Of a DNA stretch of 64,000 nt, positions 9,455 to 20,879 are shown one piece after another. The translations under genes and the position numbers were made by a program. The DNA comes from Melieria omissa. Taxonomy: Eukaryota > Arthropoda > Insecta > Diptera > Ulidiidae. Each line of letters opens with the position of its first letter. The first letter of the stretch is position 1. The notes under the pieces are model-generated. The model saw only the letters and a list, made by a program, of their open reading frames with translations. It did no database searches and was not told the origin of the DNA. The stretch covers positions 83,875,648-83,939,647 of the forward strand of contig OZ020267.1 of the NCBI GenBank assembly GCA_963971225.1. Reading direction: 5' to 3'.

Positions 9455-12400
9455 TTTGTTTGCATTTTTTTGGGCAACTTTAAATGTATTGGTTTTTGCT
9501 TTTCCATAAGAAGACTTTGGGCACCCCTGATATAGATGTATCATGTGGTCGATATCACTTTTCCACAACGAAATTCTCCTGCATTATTTGAGATAGCGAG
9601 AAGATTGACCCCATTTATGAAAGCTGAAAACTCCAGCTAGGTTTTAAGGTTATTATTTTTTCTATAAACCTAGAATCATCATATTTTACAAGCATTTTAT
9701 CGATTTTGCAGTAGGCAGCCATTTAATGTCACTCTTGCGCATCGATCTGTTCATGATTGCCTAATAGTAATCAAATTATTGATTTAATTTGATAAAGCTG
9801 CAATCTCTAGCTACATTTTAAGGGGTTTTTTATTAACGTAACCCATACCGTTTGGAATCTATAAGCACTTTAGTGGTGAGTGTGTATTTTGTAATAGGCA
9901 GTTTTTCAATGTTATCCTTGCGCATCGATATGCTCATTATTCCTGAAGGATAATGAAAAGTTAGGGACCAATATAGAAAGCATAAGACTCTGGCTAAATT
10001 TTAAGGGGTCAATTATTAATATTCACTTATGCATTTGGTGTTGACAAGCATTTTAGTGGTTGCACCCAAGTAGCAATTTTTTCAAAGTCACCGTTCCAAA
10101 TCGATTTGCTTTCGAACCTTGGGGTATAGAAGGATGATTGATACCATTATAGAAAGCATACGAGTCTAGCTAAATAATAAGGCATAATATTATTAAAATC
10201 CGTTAACGGGTCGAGATTTAACAGCCATAATTTCGATCATGCTGCCGGTGGGATATTTTTTTATTTACCAAATTATTGAAAGGTGGTCACTCTGGCTTAA
10301 TTTTGACGCCATTTTGATTAAAGTGATTGTGCGTACTTAGGTTCCACAAGCATTTGATTGGTTATATAGATCAGAGGTGCATTCTTTCAATCAGTCGTTC
10401 TTGTGACAGCAACGAAGCAACACGTGTGGGGGCTGCGCGGATTTTTGTTTTGTTTCCTCAAGAAATTCTATGTATGAAAAAAAATTAGATGCTTTTGTTG
10501 TTGTAGTTTTTGTTTTGGCGATTGGTTGGCCTTTCGGCAATGACAAATGGGAACATTATATTTTTTTCACTTATAATTTTAAGGGTCAAGCGAAATGCAC
10601 AATGTGCTTTCAACTAATTCAATTAATTAAATAATTTGTTTGCATATTTTTGGGCAACTTTACATGTATTGGTTTTTGCTTTTCCATAAGAATATTTTGG
10701 GCACCCCTAATATAGATGTATCATGTGGTCGATATCACTTTTCCACAACGAAATTCTGCTGCATTATTTGAGATAGCGAGAAGATTGACCCCATTTGTGA
10801 AAGCTCAAAACTCCAGCTAGGTTTTAAGGTTGATATTTTTTCTATAAACCTAGAATCATCATATTTTACAAGCATTTTATCGATTTTGCAGTAGGCAGCC
10901 ATTTAATGTCACTTTTGCGCATCGAATTGTTCATGATTGCCGATTAGTAATGAAATTATTGATTTAATTTGATAAAGCTGCAATCTCTAGCTACATTTTA
11001 AGGGGTTTTTTATTAATGTAACCCATACCGTTTGGAATCTATAAGCACTTTAGTGGTGAGTGTGTATTTTGTAATAGGCAGTTTTTCAATGTTATCCTTG
11101 CGCATCGATATGCTCATTATTCCTGAAGGATAATGAAAAGTTAGGGACCAATATAGAAAGCATAAGACTCTGGCTAAATTCTAAGGGGTCAATTATTAAT
11201 ATGCACTTATGCATTTGGTGTTGACAAGCATTTTAGTGGTTGCACCCAAGTAGCAATTTTTTCAAAGTCACCGTTCCAAATCGATTTGCTTTCGAACCTT
11301 GGGGTATAGAAGGATGATTGATACCATTATAGAAAGCATACGAGTCTAGCTAAATAATAAGGCATAATATTATTAAAATCCGTTAACGGGTCGAGATTTA
11401 ACAGCCATAATTTCGATCATGCTGCCGGTGGGATATTTTTTTTATTTACCAAATTGGTGAAAGGTGGTCACTCTGGCTTAATTTTGACGCCATTTTGATT
11501 AAAGTGTTTGATTGGTTATATAGATCAGAGGTGCATTGTTTCAATCAGTCGTTGTTGTGACAGCAACGAAGCAACACGTGTGGGGGCTGCGCGGATTTTT
11601 GTTTTGTTGCCTCAAGAGATTGTATGTATGAAAACAAATTAGATGCTTTTGTTGTTGTAGTTTTTGTGTGTATGCTTTTTTGTGTTGGCGATTGGTTGGC
11701 CTTTCGGCAATGACAAATGGGAACATTATATTTTTTTCAATTATAATTTTAAGGGTCAAGCGAAATGCACAATGTGCTTTCAACTAATTAATTAAATAAT
11801 TTGTTTGCATTTTTTTTGGGCAACTTTACATGTATTGGATTTTGCTTTTCCATAAGAAGATTTTGGGCACCCCTGATATAGATGTATCATGTGGTCGATA
11901 TCACTTTTCCACAACGAAATTCTCCTGCATTATCTGAGATAGCGAGAAGATTGACCCCATTTATGAAAGCTCAAAACTCCAGCTAGGTTTTAAGGTTATT
12001 ATTTTTTCTATAAACCTAGAATCATCATATTTTACAAGCATTTTATCGATTTTGCAGTAGGCAGCCATTTAATGTCACTCTTGCGCATCGATCTGTTCAT
12101 GATTGCCTAATAGTAATCAAATTATTGATTTAATTTGATAAAGCTGCAATCTCTAGCTACATTTTAAGGGGTTTTTTATTAACGTAACCCATACCGTTTG
12201 GAATCTATAAGCACTTTAGTGGTGAGTGTGTATTTTGTAATAGGCAGTTTTTCAATGTTATCCTTGCGCATCGATATGCTCATTATTCCTGAAGGATAAT
12301 GAAAAGTTAGGGACCAATATAGAAAGCATAAGACTCTGGCTAAATTTTAAGGGGTCAATTATTAATATGCACTTATGCATTTGGTGTTGACAAGCATTTT

Positions 12401-12629
12401 AGTGGTTGCACCCAAGTAGCAATTTTTTCAAAGTCACCGTTCCAAATCGATTTGCTTTCGAACCTTGGGGTATAGAAGGATGATTGATACCATTATAGAA
12501 AGCATACGAGTCTAGCTAAATAATAAGGCATAATATTATTAAAATCCGTTAACGGGTCGAGATTTAACAGCCATAATTTCGATCATGCTGCCGGTGGGAT
12601 ATTTTTTTATTTACCAAATTATTGAAAGG

Positions 12630-15600
12630 TGGTCACTCTGGCATAATTTTGACGCCATTTTGATTAAAGTGATTGTGCGTACTTAGGTTCCACAAGCATT
12701 TGATTGGTTATATAGATCAGAGGTGCATTCTTTCAATCAGTCGTTGTTGTGACAGCAACGAAGCAACACGTGTGGGGGCTGCGCGGATTTTTGTTTTGTT
12801 TCCTCAAGAAATTCTATGTATGAAAAAAAATTAGATGCTTTTGTTGTTGTAGTTTTTGTTTTGGCGATTGGTTGGCCTTTCGGCAATGACAAATGGGAAC
12901 ATTATATTTTTTTCACTTATAATTTTAAGGGTCAAGCGAAATGCACAATGTGCTTTCAACTAATTCAATTAATTAAATAATTTGTTTGCATTTTTTTGGG
13001 CAACTTTAAATGTATTGGTTTTTGCTTTTCCATAAGAAGACTTTGGGCACCCCTGATATAGATGTATCATGTGGTCGATATCACTTTTCCACAACGAAAT
13101 TCTCCTGCATTATTTGAGATAGCGAGAAGATTGACCCCATTTATGAAAGCTCAAAACTCCAGCTAGGTTTTAAGGTTATTATTTTTTCTATAAACCTAGA
13201 ATCATCATATTTTACAAGCATTTTATCGATTTTGCAGTAGGCAGCCATTTAATGTCACTCTTGCGCATCGATCTGTTCATGATTGCCTAATAGTAATCAA
13301 ATTATTGATTTAATTTGATAAAGCTGCAATCTCTAGCTACATTTTAAGGGGTTTTTTATTAACGTAACCCATACCGTTTGGAATCTATAAGCACTTTAGT
13401 GGTGAGTGTGTATTTTGTAATAGGCAGTTTTTCAATGTTATCCTTGCGCATCGATATGCTCATTATTCCTGAAGGATAATGAAAAGTTAGGGACCAATAT
13501 AGAAAGCATAAGACTCTGGCTAAATTTTAAGGGGTCAATTATTAATATTCACTTATGCATTTGGTGTTGACAAGCATTTTAGTGGTTGCACCCAAGTAGC
13601 AATTTTTTCAAAGTCACCGTTCCAAATCTATTTGCTTTCGAACCTTGGGGTATAGAAGGATGATTGATACCATTATAGAAAGCATACGAGTCTAGCTAAA
13701 TAATAAGGCATAATATTATTAAAATCCGTTAACGGGTCGAGATTTAACAGCCATAATTTCGATCATGCTGCCGGTGGGATATTTTTTTATTTACCAAATT
13801 ATTGAAAGGTGGTCACTCTGGCTTAATTTTGACGCCATTTTGATTAAAGTGATTGTGCGTACTTAGGTTCCACAAGCATTTGATTGGTTATATAGATCAG
13901 AGGTGCATTCTTTCAATCAGTCGTTCTTGTGACAGCAACGAAGCAACACGTGTGGGGGCTGCGCGGATTTTTGTTTTGTTTCCTCAAGAAATTCTATGTA
14001 TGAAAAAAAATTAGATGCTTTTGTTGTTGTAGTTTTTGTTTTGGCGATTGGTTGGCCTTTCGGCAATGACAAATGGGAACATTATATTTTTTTCACTTAT
14101 AATTTTAAGGGTCAAGCGAAATGCACAATGTGCTTTCAACTAATTCAATTAATTAAATAATTTGTTTGCATATTTTTGGGCAACTTTACATGTATTGGTT
14201 TTTGCTTTTCCATAAGAATATTTTGGGCACCCCTAATATAGATGTATCATGTGGTCGATATCACTTTTCCACAACGAAATTCTGCTGCATTATTTGAGAT
14301 AGCGAGAAGATTGACCCCATTTGTGAAAGCTCAAAACTCCAGCTAGGTTTTAAGGTTGATATTTTTTCTATAAACCTAGAATCATCATATTTTACAAGCA
14401 TTTTATCGATTTTGCAGTAGGCAGCCATTTAATGTCACTTTTGCGCATCGAATTGTTCATGATTGCCGATTAGTAATGAAATTATTGATTTAATTTGATA
14501 AAGCTGCAATCTCTAGCTACATTTTAAGGGGTTTTTTATTAATGTAACCCATACCGTTTGGAATCTATAAGCACTTTAGTGGTGAGTGTGTATTTTGTAA
14601 TAGGCAGTTTTTCAATGTTATCCTTGCGCATCGATATGCTCATTATTCCTGAAGGATAATGAAAAGTTAGGGACCAATATAGAAAGCATAAGACTCTGGC
14701 TAAATTCTAAGGGGTCAATTATTAATATGCACTTATGCATTTGGTGTTGACAAGCATTTTAGTGGTTGCACCCAAGTAGCAATTTTTTCAAAGTCACCGT
14801 TCCAAATCGATTTGCTTTCGAACCTTGGGGTATAGAAGGATGATTGATACCATTATAGAAAGCATACGAGTCTAGCTAAATAATAAGGCATAATATTATT
14901 AAAATCCGTTAACGGGTCGAGATTTAACAGCCATAATTTCGATCATGCTGCCGGTGGGATATTTTTTTTATTTACCAAATTGGTGAAAGGTGGTCACTCT
15001 GGCTTAATTTTGACGCCATTTTGATTAAAGTGTTTGATTGGTTATATAGATCAGAGGTGCATTGTTTCAATCAGTCGTTGTTGTGACAGCAACGAAGCAA
15101 CACGTGTGGGGGCTGCGCGGATTTTTGTTTTGTTGCCTCAAGAGATTGTATGTATGAAAACAAATTAGATGCTTTTGTTGTTGTAGTTTTTGTGTGTATG
15201 CTTTTTTGTGTTGGCGATTGGTTGGCCTTTCGGCAATGACAAATGGGAACATTATATTTTTTTCAATTATAATTTTAAGGGTCAAGCGAAATGCACAATG
15301 TGCTTTCAACTAATTAATTAAATAATTTGTTTGCATTTTTTTTGGGCAACTTTACATGTATTGGATTTTGCTTTTCCATAAGAAGATTTTGGGCACCCCT
15401 GATATAGATGTATCATGTGGTCGATATCACTTTTCCACAACGAAATTCTCCTGCATTATCTGAGATAGCGAGAAGATTGACCCCATTTATGAAAGCTCAA
15501 AACTCCAGCTAGGTTTTAAGGTTATTATTTTTTCTATAAACCTAGAATCATCATATTTTACAAGCATTTTATCGATTTTGCAGTAGGCAGCCATTTAATG

Positions 15601-16156
15601 TCACTCTTGCGCATCGATCTGTTCATGATTGCCTAATAGTAATCAAATTATTGATTTAATTTGATAAAGCTGCAATCTCTAGCTACATTTTAAGGGGTTT
15701 TTTATTAACGTAACCCATACCGTTTGGAATCTATAAGCACTTTAGTGGTGAGTGTGTATTTTGTAATAGGCAGTTTTTCAATGTTATCCTTGCGCATCGA
15801 TATGCTCATTATTCCTGAAGGATAATGAAAAGTTAGGGACCAATATAGAAAGCATAAGACTCTGGCTAAATTTTAAGGGGTCAATTATTAATATGCACTT
15901 ATGCATTTGGTGTTGACAAGCATTTTAGTGGTTGCACCCAAGTAGCAATTTTTTCAAAGTCACCGTTCCAAATCGATTTGCTTTCGAATCTTGGGGTATA
16001 GAAGGATGATTGATACCATTATAGAAAGCATACGAGTGTAGCTAAATAATAAGGCATAATAATATTAAAATCCGTTAACGGGTCGAGATTTAACAGCCAT
16101 AATTTCGATCATGCTGCCGTTGGTATATGTTTTTTATTTACCAAATTATTGAAAGG
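12630..16156 (+). repeat. 3-unit block, copy 2 (3,527 bp)
   Basis: This repeats the block 9104-12629 with the same diagnostic variants 3,526 bp downstream (GCATAATTTT at about 12640, GTTCTTGTGAC at about 13924, AAGAATATTTTGG at about 14214). Its last unit continues to match array A unit 4 to the end, including CGAATCTTGG near 15984 and CGTTGGTATATG near 16118. The mirror relation with array A therefore resumes here with coordinate sums of 19700. A private substitution near 13629 (AAATCTATTTG) separates the copies. Confidence 0.88.
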
Positions 16157-18518
16157 TGGTCACTCTGGCTTAATTTTGACGCCATTTTGATTAAAGTGAT
16201 TGTGCGTACTTAGGTTCCACAAGCATTTGATTGGTTATATAGATCAGAGGTGCATTCTTTCAATCAGTCGTTGTTGTGACAGCAACGAAGCAACACGTGT
16301 GGGGGCTGCGCTGATTTTTTTTTTTGTTTCCTCAAGAAATTCTATGTATGAAAAAAAATTAGATGCTTTTGTTGTTGTAGTTTTTGTTTTGGCGATTGGT
16401 TGGCCTTTCGGCAATGACAAATGGGAACATTATATTTTTTTCACTTATAATTTTAAGGGTCAAGCGAAATGCACAATGTGCTTTCAACTAATTCAATTAA
16501 CTAAATAATTTGTTTGCATTTTTTTGGTCAACTTTACATGTATTGGTTTTTGCTTTTCCATAAGAAGATTTTGGGCACCCCTGATATAGATGTATCATGT
16601 GGTCGATATCACTTTTCCACAACGAAGTTCTCCTGCATTATCTGAGATAGCGAGAAGATTGACCCCATTTATGAGAGCTCAAAACTCCAGCTAGGTTTTA
16701 AGGTTATTAGTTTTTCTATAAACCTAGAATCATCATATTTTACAAGCATTTTATCGATTTTGCAGTAGGCAGCCATTTAATGTCACTCTTGCGCATCGAT
16801 CTGTTCATGATTGCCGAATAGTAATCAAATTATTGATTTAATTTGATAAAGCTGGGATCTCTAGCTACATTTTAAGGGGTTTTTTATTAACGTAACCTGT
16901 ACCGTTTGGAATCTATAAGCGCTTTAGTGGTGAGTGTGTATTTTGTAATAGGCAGTTTTTCAATGTTATCCTTGCGCATCGATATGCTCATTATTCCTGA
17001 AGGATAATGAAAAGTTAGGGACCAATATAGAAAGCATAAGACTCTGGCTAAATTTTAAGGGGTCAATTATTAATATGCACTTATGCATTTGGTGTTGACA
17101 AGCATTTTAGTGGTTGCACCCAAGTAGCAATTTTTTCAAAGTCACCGTTCCAAATCGATTTGCTTTCGAACCTTGGGGTATAGAAGGATGATTGATACCA
17201 TTATAGAAAACATACGAGTCTAGCTAAATAATAAGGCATAATATTATTAAAATCCGTTAACGGGTCGAGATTTAACAGCCATAATTTCGATCATGCTGCC
17301 GGTGGGATATTTTTTTATTTACCAAATTATTGAAAGGTGGTCACTCTGGCTTAATTTTGACGCCATTTTGATTAAAGTGATTGTGCGTACTTAGGTTCCA
17401 CAAGCATTTGATTGGTTATATAGATCAGAGGTGCATTCTTTCAATCAGTCGTTGTTGTGACAGCAACGAAGCAACACGTGTGGGGGCTGCGCGGATTTTT
17501 GTTTTGTTTCCTCAAGAAATTCTATGTATGAAAAAAAATTAGATGCTTTTGTTGTTGTAGTTTTTGTTTTGGCGATTGGTTGGCCTTTCGGCAATGACAA
17601 ATGGGAACATTATATTTTTTTCACTTATAATTTTAAGGGTCAAGCGAAATGCACAATGTGCTTTCAACTAATTCAATTAATTAAATAATTTGTTTGCATT
17701 TTTTTGGGCAACTTTAAATGTATTGGTTTTTGCTTTTCCATAAGAAGACTTTGGGCACCCCTGATATAGATGTATCATGTGGTCGATATCACTTTTCCAC
17801 AACGAAATTCTCCTGCATTATTTGAGATAGCGAGAAGATTGACCCCATTTATGAAAGCTCAAAACTCCAGCTAGGTTTTAAGGTTATTATTTTTTCTATA
17901 AACCTAGAATCATCATATTTTACAAGCATTTTATCGATTTTGCAGTAGGCAGCCATTTAATGTCACTCTTGCGCATCGATCTGTTCATGATTGCCTAATA
18001 GTAATCAAATTATTGATTTAATTTGATAAAGCTGCAACCTCTAGCTACATTTTAAGGGGTTTTTTATTAACGTAACCCATACCGTTTGGAATCTATAAGC
18101 ACTTTAGTGGTGAGTGTGTATTTTGTAATAGGCAGTTTTTCAATGTTATCCTTGCGCATCGATATGCTCATTATTCCTGAAGGATAATGAAAAGTTAGGG
18201 ACCAATATAGAAAGCATAAGACTCTGGCTAAATTTTAAGGGGTCAATTATTAATATGCACTTATGCATTTGGTGTTGACAAGCATTTTAGTGGTTGCACC
18301 CAAGTAGCAATTTTTTCAAAGTCACCGTTCCAAATCGATTTGCTTTCGAATCTTGGGGTATAGAAGGATGATTGATACCATTATAGAAAGCATACGAGTG
18401 TAGCTAAATAATAAGGCATAATAATATTAAAATCCGTTAACGGGTCGAGATTTAACAGCCATAATTTCGATCATGCTGCCGTTGGTATATGTTTTTTATT
18501 TACCAAATTATTGAAAGG
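16157..18518 (+). repeat. 2-unit block, copy 1 (2,362 bp)
   Basis: The first unit carries GCTGATTTTTTTTT, TTGGTCAACTT, AAGCTGGGATC (16849) and GCGCTTTAG (16919), and it mirrors array A unit 3 (2363-3543). The second unit carries GCTGCAACCTC (18031) and ends with CGTTGGTATATG. Extra T bases keep a 102-codon frame open at 16200-16508, which is a homopolymer effect. Confidence 0.85.
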
Positions 18519-20879
18519 TGGTCACTCTGGCTTAATTTTGACGCCATTTTGATTAAAGTGATTGTGCGTACTTAGGTTCCACAAGCATTTGATTGGTTAT
18601 ATAGATCAGAGGTGCATTCTTTCAATCAGTCGTTGTTGTGACAGCAACGAAGCAACACGTGTGGGGGCTGCGCTGATTTTTTTTTTTGTTTCCTCAAGAA
18701 ATTCTATGTATGAAAAAAAATTAGATGCTTTTGTTGTTGTAGTTTTTGTTTTGGCGATTGGTTGGCCTTTCGGCAATGACAAATGGGAACATTATATTTT
18801 TTTCACTTATAATTTTAAGGGTCAAGCGAAATGCACAATGTGCTTTCAACTAATTCAATTAACTAAATAATTTGTTTGCATTTTTTTGGTCAACTTTACA
18901 TGTATTGGTTTTTGCTTTTCCATAAGAAGATTTTGGGCACCCCTGATATAGATGTATCATGTGGTCGATATCACTTTTCCACAACGAAGTTCTCCTGCAT
19001 TATCTGAGATAGCGAGAAGATTGACCCCATTTATGAGAGCTCAAAACTCCAGCTAGGTTTTAAGGTTATTAGTTTTTCTATAAACCTAGAATCATCATAT
19101 TTTACAAGCATTTTATCGATTTTGCAGTAGGCAGCCATTTAATGTCACTCTTGCGCATCGATCTGTTCATGATTGCCGAATAGTAATCAAATTATTGATT
19201 TAATTTGATAAAGCTGGGATCTCTAGCTACATTTTAAGGGGTTTTTTATTAACGTAACCTGTACCGTTTGGAATCTATAAGCGCTTTAGTGGTGAGTGTG
19301 TATTTTGTAATAGGCAGTTTTTCAATGTTATCCTTGCGCATCGATATGCTCATTATTCCTGAAGGATAATGAAAAGTTAGGGACCAATATAGAAAGCATA
19401 AGACTCTGGCTAAATTTTAAGGGGTCAATTATTAATATGCACTTATGCATTTGGTGTTGACAAGCATTTTAGTGGTTGCACCCAAGTAGCAATTTTTTCA
19501 AAGTCACCGTTCCAAATCGATTTGCTTTCGAACCTTGGGGTATAGAAGGATGATTGATACCATTATAGAAAGCATACGAGTCTAGCTAAATAATAAGGCA
19601 TAATATTATTAAAATCCGTTAACGGGTCGAGATTTAACAGCCATAATTTCGATCATGCTGCCGGTGGGATATTTTTTTATTTACCAAATTATTGAAAGGT
19701 GGTCACTCTGGCTTAATTTTGACGCCATTTTGATTAAAGTGATTGTGCGTACTTAGGTTCCACAAGCATTTGATTGGTTATATAGATCAGAGGTGCATTC
19801 TTTCAATCAGTCGTTGTTGTGACAGCAACGAAGCAACACGTGTGGGGGCTGCGCGGATTTTTGTTTTGTTTCCTCAAGAAATTCTATGTATGAAAAAAAA
19901 TTAGATGCTTTTGTTGTTGTAGTTTTTGTTTTGGCGATTGGTTGGCCTTTCGGCAATGACAAATGGGAACATTATATTTTTTTCACTTATAATTTTAAGG
20001 GTCAAGCGAAATGCACAATGTGCTTTCAACTAATTCAATTAATTAAATAATTTGTTTGCATTTTTTTGGGCAACTTTAAATGTATTGGTTTTTGCTTTTC
20101 CATAAGAAGACTTTGGGCACCCCTGATATAGATGTATCATGTGGTCGATATCACTTTTCCACAACGAAATTCTCCTGCATTATTTGAGATAGCGAGAAGA
20201 TTGACCCCATTTATGAAAGCTCAAAACTCCAGCTAGGTTTTAAGGTTATTATTTTTTCTATAAACCTAGAATCATCATATTTTACAAGCATTTTATCGAT
20301 TTTGCAGTAGGCAGCCATTTAATGTCACTCTTGCGCATCGATCTGTTCATGATTGCCTAATAGTAATCAAATTATTGATTTAATTTGATAAAGCTGCAAC
20401 CTCTAGCTACATTTTAAGGGGTTTTTTATTAACGTAACCCATACCGTTTGGAATCTATAAGCACTTTAGTGGTGAGTGTGTATTTTGTAATAGGCAGTTT
20501 TTCAATGTTATCCTTGCGCATCGATATGCTCATTATTCCTGAAGGATAATGAAAAGTTAGGGACCAATATAGAAAGCATAAGACTCTGGCTAAATTTTAA
20601 GGGGTCAATTATTAATATGCACTTATGCATTTGGTGTTGACAAGCATTTTAGTGGTTGCACCCAAGTAGCAATTTTTTCAAAGTCACCGTTCCAAATCGA
20701 TTTGCTTTCGAACCTTGGGGTATAGAAGGATGATTGATACCATTATAGAAAGCATACGAGTCTAGCTAAATAATAAGGCATAATATTATTAAAATCCGTT
20801 AACGGGTCGAGATTTAACAGCCATAATTTCGATCATGCTGCCGGTGGGATATTTTTTTATTTACCAAATTATTGAAAGG
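18519..20879 (+). repeat. 2-unit block, copy 2 (2,361 bp)
   Basis: The same two unit types follow in the same order, with AAGCTGGGATC at about 19211 and GCTGCAACCTC at about 20393. The second unit ends with the common CCGGTGGG form rather than CGTTGGTATATG, so the exchange point with the previous copy lies within the last few hundred bases. Confidence 0.85.

Larger units (their letters stand above)
9104..10283 (+). repeat. Representative standard unit (1,180 bp) with domain map
   Basis: Read left to right in promoter orientation, the unit has these parts. A TATA-like box lies at 9183 and an initiator at 9211-9216. A CACGTG E-box lies at 9241-9246. A 54-codon open frame spans 9290-9454, with ATTAAA overlapping its stop codon. 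From about 9520 to the end the unit consists of sub-repeats, read here in reverse complement relative to array A. Three or more ATCGAT or CGATA cores fall in this sub-repeat part, and a perfect palindrome, CCGTTAACGG, lies at 10200-10209. The same order holds in every unit examined. This copy is the mirror partner of unit 5891-7070 and shares its private variants, such as the substitution at 9626 opposite 6548. Confidence 0.9.
9104..12629 (+). repeat. 3-unit block, copy 1 (3,526 bp)
   Basis: Units 9104, 10284 and 11465 mirror array A units 6, 5 and 4, with shared private variants (GCATAATTTT at 9115, GAAAGCTGAAAAC at 9620, GTTCTTGTGAC at 10398, AAGAATATTTTGG at 10688). The mirror holds until somewhere between about 12130 and 12470. 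There the sequence stops matching unit 4 (CGAACCTTGG instead of CGAATCTTGG). Confidence 0.88.

Noticed and set aside
10230..10262. CENP-B-box-like sequence near TTTCGATCATGCTGCCGG, and TTTCGGCAATGACAAATGGG in the unique domain
   Set aside because: Neither fits the required TTCGnnnnAnnCGGG pattern; the central A and the CGGG are missing or out of register.
11541..11783. 80-codon open frame on the strand opposite the promoter-like element, also at 4391-4633, 15067-15309, 31564-31821, 39826-40068, 45713-45955 and 51600-51842
   Set aside because: It exists only in short-class units because of their 16-bp insertion. It overlaps the antisense of the E-box and initiator region, ends in low-complexity Gln/Thr codons, and changes length with a 1-bp loss at about 31600.
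16200..16508. 102-codon open frame, also at 3192-3500 (minus strand), 18562-18870 and 59775-60083
   Set aside because: It is open only in units whose T-run (GCTGATTTTTTTTT) has a particular length. In standard units a shorter run shifts the frame. It begins upstream of the putative transcription start with no codon-use or domain signal.
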